A stretch of DNA of 64,000 nucleotides from Cyclobacteriaceae bacterium (GTDB taxonomy: Bacteria > Bacteroidota > Bacteroidia > Cytophagales > Cyclobacteriaceae). Location of the stretch: contig JANQPQ010000043.1 in NCBI GenBank assembly GCA_028285445.1, positions 62,001 through 126,000 on the forward strand, given 5' to 3'. Position numbers and translations under genes: made by a program. The stretch's first letter is position 1. Every line of letters starts with the position of its first letter. This document shows, piece by piece, positions 52,934-60,394 of the stretch. The notes beneath the pieces are model-generated. The model was not told the DNA's origin and searched no databases. It was given only the letters and a program-made list of their open reading frames with translations.

Positions 52934-53965
52934 CTAGCCAAGTCCTAGCAAGTGAATGTGTTGCTCCTTGCCCTTAAATTGATGCTCGCCTACGTCAACA
53001 AGATTTAAATCTGTAGTTAGTTTGTCGTACAAGTACTTAGAGATTAGCAGGCGTTTTCCAAGTTTGTGAACCGCCGAACATATGCGAGCGGTAGTATTGA
53101 TTGTGTCACCATGATAGGCAATCTCTTTTTTCGATACGCCTATTTCCGTGATCGTTACTTCACCCATATGCAAGCCAGCTTTAAACCGAGGAAAGGCACC
53201 ATAGGTTTCTTCATAGTAAGTTTTCCTGCCCTCAAAAATTGCTTCAGCTTCAGTATAAATGCGCAGACAATTTCCCTGTTTTAGTCCATCTTCCGGTTTC
53301 CAAATAATAACCACCTCATCTCCTACATATTGAAATACCTGTCCTTTGGTGGCAGTAATGGCTCCATCAAGGTCTCTGAAGAAGTCAGTAACAAACAGGC
53401 TGTACTTTTCAGGGCCAAGCTTCTCAGCCAGGGTAGTGGCATCATTTAAATCAAGAAACATGAAAATCCTTTCCTCAACAGATGGCTTATGGAATCTGCC
53501 CGTCAGGTAATTACGCAGAACACCTTTTCCAAAAAACGACTGTAATTGCCAAACAAACGACAGCAGCAATGACATTCCGAGAAATACGAAACCATGGATG
53601 TTTGCTAATAAATATTCATTCTGAAGTTGGGCTAGAATTTCTGGATCTTGAAAATCAGTGAAGGTGCGGCCGGTGTTCTTGGTGTAAAAGTAAAAGGAGA
53701 AAAAAGTAGCGATTATGATGATGATAAAGTAAGCCACTGAGCGTAGAATCAGTAAGAGAGAGTATCGCATCCTGATGGCCCTTGGGCTGGTGAATAGAGG
53801 CTCTATTAATCCGTTGATTAGCCCAATGGAGAAAAATGTAACGATGGTATAAACAATAGTTGCGGGGTTACCCCAGAACAAATGGATGAGCAGCCCCGCT
53901 AGTGCGCCTATCAGCCCAAATTTAAAGGCTGTAGTCCAATATGAATTATCTCTGTTCCCCGGCAT
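52934..53965 (-). CDS. membrane-bound adenylate/guanylate cyclase
   Basis: 343 residues. Four membrane helices in the first 145 residues (about 12-28, 33-52, 68-90, 118-137). The class III cyclase domain begins near 162: FMFLDLNDATTLAEKL (metal Asp), GQVFQYVGDEVVIIWK (second metal Asp), FKAGLHMGEV and HGDTINTTARICS. It makes cAMP or cGMP; the substrate cannot be told. It converges with the CutA-like gene. Confidence 0.88.
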   Translation of the reverse strand: MPGNRDNSYWTTAFKFGLIGALAGLLIHLFWGNPATIVYTIVTFFSIGLINGLIEPLFTSPRAIRMRYSLLLILRSVAYFIIIIIATFFSFYFYTKNTGRTFTDFQDPEILAQLQNEYLLANIHGFVFLGMSLLLSFVWQLQSFFGKGVLRNYLTGRFHKPSVEERIFMFLDLNDATTLAEKLGPEKYSLFVTDFFRDLDGAITATKGQVFQYVGDEVVIIWKPEDGLKQGNCLRIYTEAEAIFEGRKTYYEETYGAFPRFKAGLHMGEVTITEIGVSKKEIAYHGDTINTTARICSAVHKLGKRLLISKYLYDKLTTDLNLVDVGEHQFKGKEQHIHLLGLG

Positions 53966-54066
53966 GGATTATCACGTAAAGGTATAGTTTCCTACAGCTA
54001 AGGCAACGAGCAAGTGAATTTTGAAGGCGATTTCTATTGCGTTAACTTCAAGATAATTACCACCTT

Positions 54067-54477
54067 ATGTGGACTTGCCCCAAATGCCAGCGGTCGTTCC
54101 GAAATACAAACCAGGCACATTCATGTCGAAGGGTTGATAAAGATCGATTTTTTGATCGGCGTCCGCCGCACTTCAAAGATTTGTACAAGACAATTCAAGA
54201 AAGAGTTGCTGAATTTGGTTCCTACCGCGAAGAGGCGGTACTACCAGATGTAGTCTTCTTTAAGACCAAGAGCACTTTCCTCATGGTTAAAATAAAAATG
54301 GCCTGGATTGACATAGAATTCTTTCTTGATCACCTCGAAGATGAACCGCCGGTGAGAAAGTACCTGCAAACCTCCAAGAATCGGGTTGTGCATTTAGTTT
54401 CAATTGACAGCGAGGAGGATATCGATGATCAGCTTTTGACCTGGATCAAGGCTTCGTACGACCTCATTAGTAACTGA
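54067..54477 (+). CDS. DUF5655-like protein with zinc motif
   Basis: 136 residues. MWTCPKCQRSFRNTNQAHSC forms a short zinc finger; the following 110 residues (HFKDLYKTIQERVAEFG..., KTKSTFLMVKIK..., FLDHLEDEPPVRK) match the DUF5655 layout. Function unknown. It is divergent from the cyclase gene. Confidence 0.72.
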   Translation: MWTCPKCQRSFRNTNQAHSCRRVDKDRFFDRRPPHFKDLYKTIQERVAEFGSYREEAVLPDVVFFKTKSTFLMVKIKMAWIDIEFFLDHLEDEPPVRKYLQTSKNRVVHLVSIDSEEDIDDQLLTWIKASYDLISN

Positions 54478-54479
54478 TG

Positions 54480-55116
54480 CTATTTTTTGTTGTCGTCGAG
54501 ATAGGTCAACTCCCCAAATTCCTTAATTACCTCATCCAATTTTTTAACTGTTTTCCGGAGATGCAAAACGATGTTGTGATTGTAATCATGGGCCCAGTCT
54601 CGTTTGTCATCAGAAATGAGCTGAATCAGGCCCAGAATTGTAGCGATAGGGCCACGGAATTCATGGGAATTCTTAAATGAAAGCTGATCGAGCCTTTCTA
54701 CCGCGGTTTTAAGTTGCTTTTCGGTATTGGCTGACTTCGAAACATCCAAGGCCGTGCAAGCGAATTTCAAGGGCTTTCCGGCGGCATCTCGTTCAAAAAC
54801 GAATGTCACGGATAAGCAGTGTTCTGTAATTGCCTTCGGCATCTTGTAGCCTGAAGGTAAACTCAACAAATTCCCCAGGTTTGGAAACCAAAAGCGTCTT
54901 GAATTTCTCCTGGTAGTTGTCAACATCTTCGGGATGGATGTGCTGCTCGATCTTGGAAATTGTATCTAGCTTCTCGTTGGTTTCATACCCTAGATACTCC
55001 CCGGCACTTGAGAAGAGCAAGCGATCACTGGGAATGTCAAATGCGCCAAAAACTACAGGCGATACACTGGAGACAGACTGAAGAAACCTCAATGTAGAAA
55101 GCATCAACATGCTCAT
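54480..55116 (-). pseudogene. PAS plus HisKA signalling gene with a frameshift
   Basis: Two overlapping frames join into one protein. The first (55116 down to 54793) carries a PAS domain ending NYRTLLIRDIRF then stop; the second continues ERDAAGKPLKFACTALDVSK and a DHp-like helix LDQLSFKNSHEFRGPIATIL. They connect if one A is removed from the A5 run at 54795-54799 (plus strand). The combined protein also lacks the HATPase domain, so it could not be a full kinase. A sequencing error cannot be excluded. Confidence 0.75.
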
Positions 55117-55161
55117 ATACTGTAAGTTAGCAAAATATTAACACAAGTATCCCCATTGCGC

Positions 55162-55785
55162 TTAGAGGCCTGGTTTGCTTCTCTTAATTTCTGAAGTTGT
55201 TACCTCCGAGCCATTTACCTCAATCACTCCATTCTTAATCAGGTTCGAGAACTCCTCCAATGTGTATTTGGGCGTAATATGCTGAGGACAATTCCAGTCG
55301 AACGTTTTGAGGTGAAATATTACCAGTCGTTCTACCTTCGCCCGGTAGTTACCATCTACAAGTTTCTCCGCCAGCTCCGGATGCTCCGCTGGATCAAGTA
55401 TTTCTGCTTCAGCCCAAACTTTCAATCGAGTACGGGTGGGGTAGTCCAAAAGTATCAGTGCAACCTTTTTCGTTGCATTTATATTGCCCGTGCTGATGTA
55501 TTGCATGTTGCCTCTAAAATCAGCGTAACCCAAAGTCTTTTGATCAATAACTTTCAGAAATCCCTTTGGGCCGCCTCGAAATTGCACATAAGGCCAGCCG
55601 TTTTCACCAACAGAAGACAGGTAGAAACTATCCCTGCCTTGGATGAATTGGATCTCCCGCTGAAATAGCTGTGATTGGTCCGGTCCGTTTTCTTCTATAC
55701 GCTGGTATCCCTCTCTGCTACCGTATTTTTCCTGAGCTTTTCGAACGCTATCCGTAAATGCGTAGTTTGTAAAATTCTGTTTCAT
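55162..55785 (-). CDS. pyridoxamine 5'-phosphate oxidase-like flavoprotein
   Basis: 207 residues. The split-barrel fold is indicated by DSFYLSSVGENGWPYVQFRG, GFLKVIDQKTLGYADFRGN, MQYISTGNIN, KVALILLDYPTRTRLKVWAEA and EKLVDGNYRAKVERLVIFHL. This is the PNPOx-like group that reduces or binds flavin-linked substrates. The upstream palindrome matches that of the neighbouring TetR gene, so the TetR protein probably represses it. Confidence 0.85.
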   Translation of the reverse strand: MKQNFTNYAFTDSVRKAQEKYGSREGYQRIEENGPDQSQLFQREIQFIQGRDSFYLSSVGENGWPYVQFRGGPKGFLKVIDQKTLGYADFRGNMQYISTGNINATKKVALILLDYPTRTRLKVWAEAEILDPAEHPELAEKLVDGNYRAKVERLVIFHLKTFDWNCPQHITPKYTLEEFSNLIKNGVIEVNGSEVTTSEIKRSKPGL

Positions 55786-55802
55786 GATTCTTATTCCTAA
55801 TT

Positions 55803-55816
55803 ACCGAACGATCGGT
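55803..55816. promoter_or_regulatory. TetR operator candidate 1
   Basis: ACCGAACGATCGGT, a near-perfect palindrome 18 bp before the PNPOx-like gene start. It shares ACCGAACG(A/T)TCGGT-type half sites with the site at 56432. Confidence 0.65.
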
Positions 55817-55837
55817 CAAATACTAAGTAAAATTTTT

Positions 55838-56404
55838 TTAATAGGTGTATGTCTCTTTTATCGATTTAATTGCTTGCTGAAACGGAGATTGGTTTTTCAT
55901 GCCTTTGCTTACCACCAACGATCCCTGGATTTTGATAATCACTTCCATAGCTACTTTTCTGGCCTTCGCCTTGCTGAAACCAAAATCAACCCCAAGTTTA
56001 GTAAAAGACTCGATCCAAAGCTCAAAGCCTTGTTCAATCTGAACTCCAAAAAGGTCGGCACTATTTTCCATAGTTAGTGCCCTTAGAATACAAATAGAGT
56101 CTCCGTTGTTGTACAAATTTTTAATGCTTAGCAACCCCTTGTCTAATCTGCTTTTTGGTGTACCCTCCTCTGATTGCAGTACCTGAGCGATATTTTTGTT
56201 GTTCCAATCGCTAACGTATTTCAGCACTGCCTCAGCTATTTCCTTCTTGCCCCCAGGAAACCTGTGGTAAAGACTGGCCTTTTTTAGTCCGGTAGCCTCT
56301 GCCATGTCGTTTATGCTGGCCCCGTCAAATCCTTTAGATCGTAGTACGGTCATTAGCCCTTCTATTAGTGTCTTATCATCTACCTTTTGCGGTCGCATGC
56401 TCAA
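55838..56404 (-). CDS. TetR-family transcriptional regulator
   Basis: 188 residues. The N-terminal HTH is LIEGLMTVLRSKGFDGASIN, DMAEATGLKKASLYHRFPGG, KKEIAEAVLKYV. The rest is a helical ligand domain. The PNPOx-like gene lies downstream on the same strand. Two matching palindromes, one before each gene, suggest repression of both. Confidence 0.9.
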   Translation of the reverse strand: MSMRPQKVDDKTLIEGLMTVLRSKGFDGASINDMAEATGLKKASLYHRFPGGKKEIAEAVLKYVSDWNNKNIAQVLQSEEGTPKSRLDKGLLSIKNLYNNGDSICILRALTMENSADLFGVQIEQGFELWIESFTKLGVDFGFSKAKARKVAMEVIIKIQGSLVVSKGMKNQSPFQQAIKSIKETYTY

Positions 56405-56431
56405 ACATACGAAATAAATTAATGAAAGTTT

Positions 56432-56443
56432 CCGAACGTTCGG
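56432..56443. promoter_or_regulatory. TetR operator candidate 2
   Basis: CCGAACGTTCGG, a perfect 12-bp palindrome 28 bp before the TetR gene start. Confidence 0.68.
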
Positions 56444-56579
56444 TAAAATATTTTACCTTTAATGAATTATGATTAATATTTGGTGGTTATTAATACAAAC
56501 CGTTGTGTGGCATATAGCTATTTTGCCCAGCAGGTTGTAAACTAAATTTTGATCTCTTAACCCAAAAAAGTGGAATCTC

Positions 56580-57950
56580 ATGGAACAATTTGACGCGATA
56601 GTAATCGGAACCGGCCAGGCCGGTCCATCCTTGGCTGCACGTTGTGCAGCCGAAGGCCTGAAAACTGCTATTATTGAAAGAGCCCGATTCGGAGGCACTT
56701 GCGTTAATAATGGCTGCACGCCCACCAAGGCGTTAGTAGCCAGCGCCAAGGCTGCGCATGTTGCCAGGCGGGGAGCAGATTACGGTGTTAACATTAACGG
56801 AACCATTTCGGTAGATATGGGCGCCGTGAAGGCCCGCAAAGATAAGATCGTCGAGCAGTCTAATACCGGAGTGGAGAAATGGCTCAAAAGCCTCGAAAAC
56901 CTTACCGTTATTGAAGGGCACGCCAGGTTTGAAAGTGCCAATACCCTCAGCGTGGGAGAGAGGCAATTATCTGCCGAAAAGATCTTTATAAATGTTGGTG
57001 GCCGAGCCTTTGTACCAGATGGGTACGAAAACGTCAACTACCTTACTAACAGTACCATGATGGATATTGATTTCGTACCGGAGCACCTGATTGTGGTTGG
57101 CGGTAGTTACATAGGATTGGAATTTGGACAGATGTATCGGCGCTTTGGTAGCGAGGTAACAATTATCGAAAGAGGGCCGCGGTTAGTCCGTAGAGAAGAT
57201 GAAGACGTTTCCGAAGAAGTGCAAAGAATCCTGGCTGATGAAGGTATCAACTTCAGGTTTAATGCTGAATGCCTTAGCGCCAGAATGGAAGGTGATAGAG
57301 TAATAGCAACCGTGGATTGTGACAGTGGAGATAATGAGGTTCGAGGTAGCCATATATTGCTAGCAATAGGCAGGAGACCAAACACACATGATCTCGGTCT
57401 TGACAAAGCCGGTGTGGAAATAGACGACAGAGGATTTATTGAAGTGGATGACGAGCTACAGACAAATGTGCCGGGGATCTGGGCGTTAGGCGACTGTAAT
57501 GGCCAGGGTGCCTTCACCCATACGGCCTATAATGATTTTGAAATTGTTGCGGCAAACATATTCGACAACGACCCTCGGCGGGTATCAGACCGCATCTTGT
57601 GCTATGGACTTTTTACTGACCCTGCCCTGGCCCGGGTGGGTATGTCAGAAACGGAGGTGAGAAACTCAGGGCGCAAGGCACTAATTGGCACTCGCCCTAT
57701 GAGCCGAATTGCACGGGCAAAGGAGAAAGGAGAGACCTACGGGTTTATGAAAATCCTGGTCGATGCCGAAACAAATAAAATATTAGGTGCTACCATCTTG
57801 GGAATCGAGGGAGACGAAATTATTCATTGCCTACTGGACATTATGTATGCGGATGCACCTTATACCGTTATTCAAAGAGCAGTGCACATTCATCCGACGG
57901 TAGCGGAGCTGATACCCACTACTTTAGGAGACCTTAAGCCACTTGAGTAA
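56580..57950 (+). CDS. mercuric reductase-like FAD/NAD(P) disulfide oxidoreductase
   Basis: 456 residues. FAD motif GTGQAG at 10-15; redox pair C41 and C46 in GGTCVNNGCTPTK; NAD(P) motif VVGGSYIGLEFGQMYRRFG (about 175-193); second FAD segment GIWALGDCNGQGAFTH; and the C-terminal dimerisation signature HIHPTVAELIPT. No N-terminal HMA domain and no C-terminal Cys pair typical of MerA, so mercury reduction is doubtful. Confidence 0.88.
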   Translation: MEQFDAIVIGTGQAGPSLAARCAAEGLKTAIIERARFGGTCVNNGCTPTKALVASAKAAHVARRGADYGVNINGTISVDMGAVKARKDKIVEQSNTGVEKWLKSLENLTVIEGHARFESANTLSVGERQLSAEKIFINVGGRAFVPDGYENVNYLTNSTMMDIDFVPEHLIVVGGSYIGLEFGQMYRRFGSEVTIIERGPRLVRREDEDVSEEVQRILADEGINFRFNAECLSARMEGDRVIATVDCDSGDNEVRGSHILLAIGRRPNTHDLGLDKAGVEIDDRGFIEVDDELQTNVPGIWALGDCNGQGAFTHTAYNDFEIVAANIFDNDPRRVSDRILCYGLFTDPALARVGMSETEVRNSGRKALIGTRPMSRIARAKEKGETYGFMKILVDAETNKILGATILGIEGDEIIHCLLDIMYADAPYTVIQRAVHIHPTVAELIPTTLGDLKPLE

Positions 57951-57981
57951 TTACCCTTTTGCAGGCAGAAACGGGCGGAAA

Positions 57982-58290
57982 TCAGATAGCTCGGTAAATA
58001 CTGAATTCGAGCTTGGCCTTACCCGAATCGAAAAGCTTTTGCCATACGCCATTGGTTTCATTGAAATCAGGGCTTTTCATGCAGTTAAGATGATCTTGTT
58101 CTGATGCCCATTCCATGTAAGTCATGATATGTGTTTCATCTTGGCTGAGGTGAGTTACAAAGGAGCGGCAGCCTGGTTGCTTCTCAAAAATGGGCTTTGA
58201 TTGCCTAACAACTTCCAGGAGTTCATCCTGAACCTCAGGGTCAAATGTGGTTTTTGTAACTACTATAAATGAGTCGTTCTGTGGTTGCAT
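57982..58290 (-). CDS. antibiotic biosynthesis monooxygenase (ABM) domain protein
   Basis: 102 residues forming a single ABM ferredoxin-like domain: SFIVVTKTTFDPEVQDELLE, GCRSFVTHLSQDETHIMTYM, EWASEQDHLNCMKSPDF. Members are small quinol or polyketide-type monooxygenases, or simply bind such compounds. The HxlR gene just upstream on the same strand may control it. Confidence 0.85.
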   Translation of the reverse strand: MQPQNDSFIVVTKTTFDPEVQDELLEVVRQSKPIFEKQPGCRSFVTHLSQDETHIMTYMEWASEQDHLNCMKSPDFNETNGVWQKLFDSGKAKLEFSIYRAI

Positions 58291-58349
58291 TGGATTTGAG
58301 TTTGAGAGAAATTAATTAGTTCCGAAATCATCCCGCGAGGAGAATCTCA

Positions 58350-58688
58350 TTAATTGTAAACAGATGTTTTACCAATTCGCTCCAGCCTGTCCTCCCCCCA
58401 ACTGCAAATTGAATCGATAACTGGCGCCAGGGTTTTGCCATAGTCTGTAAGTTGGTACTCCACTCTTGGCGGTGACTGCGGAAATACTTCTCGTGAGATA
58501 ATGCCATCACGCTCAAGCTCTTTCAACTGCTTTGATAAAATGCGCGACGAGGCTGTTTCCAACAAGGCCATCAGTTCGCCAAATCGTTGGGGCTTCTCCA
58601 GCAGATAGTAAATACAAGACGCTTTCCATTTTCCACCAATTACTTCAAGGGCGGCATCAATTGGGCAGTCGTAATCATATGCTTTCAT
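58350..58688 (-). CDS. HxlR-family transcriptional regulator
   Basis: 112 residues. Winged HTH: YDCPIDAALEVIGGKWKASC, then ILSKQLKELERDGIISREVF and RVEYQLTDYGKTLAPVI. It carries the conserved Cys near the N-terminus that in HxlR/YodB proteins senses quinones or aldehydes, which fits an ABM neighbour. Confidence 0.9.
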   Translation of the reverse strand: MKAYDYDCPIDAALEVIGGKWKASCIYYLLEKPQRFGELMALLETASSRILSKQLKELERDGIISREVFPQSPPRVEYQLTDYGKTLAPVIDSICSWGEDRLERIGKTSVYN

Positions 58689-58801
58689 ACTTCCAATTTA
58701 GTCTATTGCCAATTCTTACGGAACTGTGAGCTAGTTACAGAAATGTAACATTTGACCTTGTAGCTCAAAAGCACAATATGTTTGGCCGAACTAAATAGAA
58801 A

Positions 58802-59257
58802 ATGATTATGAAATTCAATTGCCTCCTTACTGCATTGCTAGTAATAGTAGTAACCACATGCTTCTCTCAAACCGATAAGCAAATGATTATGAAAGAAACC
58901 AATAAAATAAACGACCGGTCACTGCAGGGTCATGTTGAACAGGATATCGAAAAAATACTTAGTGCATATGCGGAAGATGCCTTGTTACTGCCACCGGGTC
59001 AAAAACCAATTTCAGGACTGGCCAATATCCGGGAATTCTACCAAAAGGGTTTTAATTGGGGAAAAACCCTTCGGGTTGAAACCAGCAATATTGAATTTCT
59101 GCAAATCGATGACAACAATGCCATTGAATCCGGTGCATATACAATTGTTGCACGGGAAAAAGCCGCCACCAGCGATACCCTAATTGAGGGGTACATGATG
59201 ATCTATTGGACTAAGATTGACGACGAATGGAAGATTAAAACAGATATGTGGCATTAG
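58802..59257 (+). CDS. secreted SnoaL/DUF4440-like protein
   Basis: 151 residues. A signal peptide (MIMKFNCLLTALLVIVVTTC) precedes an NTF2-like fold: EQDIEKILSAYAEDALLLPP, GQKPISGLANIREFYQKGF and WTKIDDEWKIKTDMW. Divergent from the HxlR gene. The ligand or reaction is unknown. Confidence 0.83.
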   Translation: MIMKFNCLLTALLVIVVTTCFSQTDKQMIMKETNKINDRSLQGHVEQDIEKILSAYAEDALLLPPGQKPISGLANIREFYQKGFNWGKTLRVETSNIEFLQIDDNNAIESGAYTIVAREKAATSDTLIEGYMMIYWTKIDDEWKIKTDMWH

Positions 59258-59293
59258 GCAGGCTTAGTCGCTCCACCAATTGTAGGGGCCAGT

Positions 59294-59335
59294 TTTGAGG
59301 CCTATTCGGCCATTTCGTCGAATAGGCCTTTAAAA
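59294..59335. terminator. hairpin terminator between secreted protein genes
   Basis: AGGCCTATTCG and CGAATAGGCCT form an 11-bp stem with a 10-nt loop, with short A/T-rich flanks on both sides. Confidence 0.7.
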
Positions 59336-59372
59336 CCACATTTCGGCCTTGTATCATTATCCAAAAACTGAA

Positions 59373-59903
59373 ATGAGGAACATTATAGTTATTGGATTGA
59401 TAATAATAGGCACCCAAGCCCATGCGCAAGGGGTAACCAAGCAAGACGTAGTGAAAGCCTGGGATATAATTACAAAAATGGTAGTGCAATCAGCCCAGCT
59501 GATGCCTGATGAGCATTATGCTTATTCGCCGGGTGAACCCCTGCGCAACTTCGCCGACCAACTGAACCATACCACCGCTTCAAATATTATGTTTGCACCA
59601 CGCATAGGCGCAGGCCCTCCAAACTTTCCTATCCCAGACAGAAACAATCCCCCACAAACGAAAGAGAAGGTAATGCCCATTCTTGAGCAATCTTTCAGCT
59701 ATTTCAAGGGAGCCCTAAACAATCTTGCAGATAAGGATTTGAGCGAAAAGATATTGTGGGGCCGTAATCAAGTTGAAATAACCAGGCTTAAGGCCATCCT
59801 AATAATTATGAGTCACCTTCAAAGAGAGCACGGTAAGACGATGATGTATTTGCGAGCGAAGGGTATTACTCCACCCCCGGCTGGGAGTTGGAGCTTCGAT
59901 TGA
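59373..59903 (+). CDS. secreted DinB-like protein
   Basis: 176 residues from the ATG at 59373, which gives signal peptide MRNIIVIGLIIIGTQAHAQG. The remainder resembles a DinB/YfiT four-helix bundle: LMPDEHYAYSPGEPLRNFAD, QLNHTTASNIM, VEITRLKAILIIMSHLQREH. DinB proteins bind metal through three His; here H in QLNHT and HLQREH are candidates. Confidence 0.78.
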   Translation: MRNIIVIGLIIIGTQAHAQGVTKQDVVKAWDIITKMVVQSAQLMPDEHYAYSPGEPLRNFADQLNHTTASNIMFAPRIGAGPPNFPIPDRNNPPQTKEKVMPILEQSFSYFKGALNNLADKDLSEKILWGRNQVEITRLKAILIIMSHLQREHGKTMMYLRAKGITPPPAGSWSFD

Positions 59904-60058
59904 CCTTTATTGGTTTAGTGTTTATACACTGTATTCAGACCTGTGGGCTCGGCCTACAGTTTTTTTTATTTCCACTAATTCAAATCAGTTAGCGGTCTGT
60001 AACCTATTTTCCAAATATCAGTATAATACATACATTTAGTGAATAAATAATTTCACCC

Positions 60059-60394
60059 ATGAAGAGAGCTAACCTGGGAGAGTTCGAAGAGATAATATTA
60101 TTAACTATTGCCACGCTGGATAATAGAGCCTATAGCGTGGCTATTGTTGATCAGCTTGCAACCCAAATTAAACGCAAGGCCAAACTAGGGGTAGTACACG
60201 CCATGCTAAATCGACTTGAGAAAAAAGGATTTATCCAAAGCGAATTAGGAGACCCAACCGCGGAAAGAGGGGGGAAAAGGAAACGCTACTACAGTCTAAC
60301 TGCCAGCGGATTTGCAGCTGTAAGAAAGTCTAAGGAGAGCCGTGAGGTGCTTTGGAATAGCATTCCTAACCTGGTACTAGAGAAGCTTAAATGA
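60059..60394 (+). CDS. PadR-family transcriptional regulator (second copy)
   Basis: 111 residues. LGEFEEIILLTIATLDNRAY, VAIVDQLATQIKRKAKLGVV, HAMLNRLEKKGFIQSELGDP and wing ERGGKRKRYYSLTASGFAAV. It is a close paralogue of the regulator at 46092 and overlaps its permease by 4 bp, so it is its likely repressor. Confidence 0.92.
   Translation: MKRANLGEFEEIILLTIATLDNRAYSVAIVDQLATQIKRKAKLGVVHAMLNRLEKKGFIQSELGDPTAERGGKRKRYYSLTASGFAAVRKSKESREVLWNSIPNLVLEKLK

Noticed and set aside
56580-57950. True mercuric reductase (merA)
   Set aside because: The redox Cys pair is present, but the heavy-metal-binding N-terminus, the C-terminal Cys pair and other mer genes are absent.
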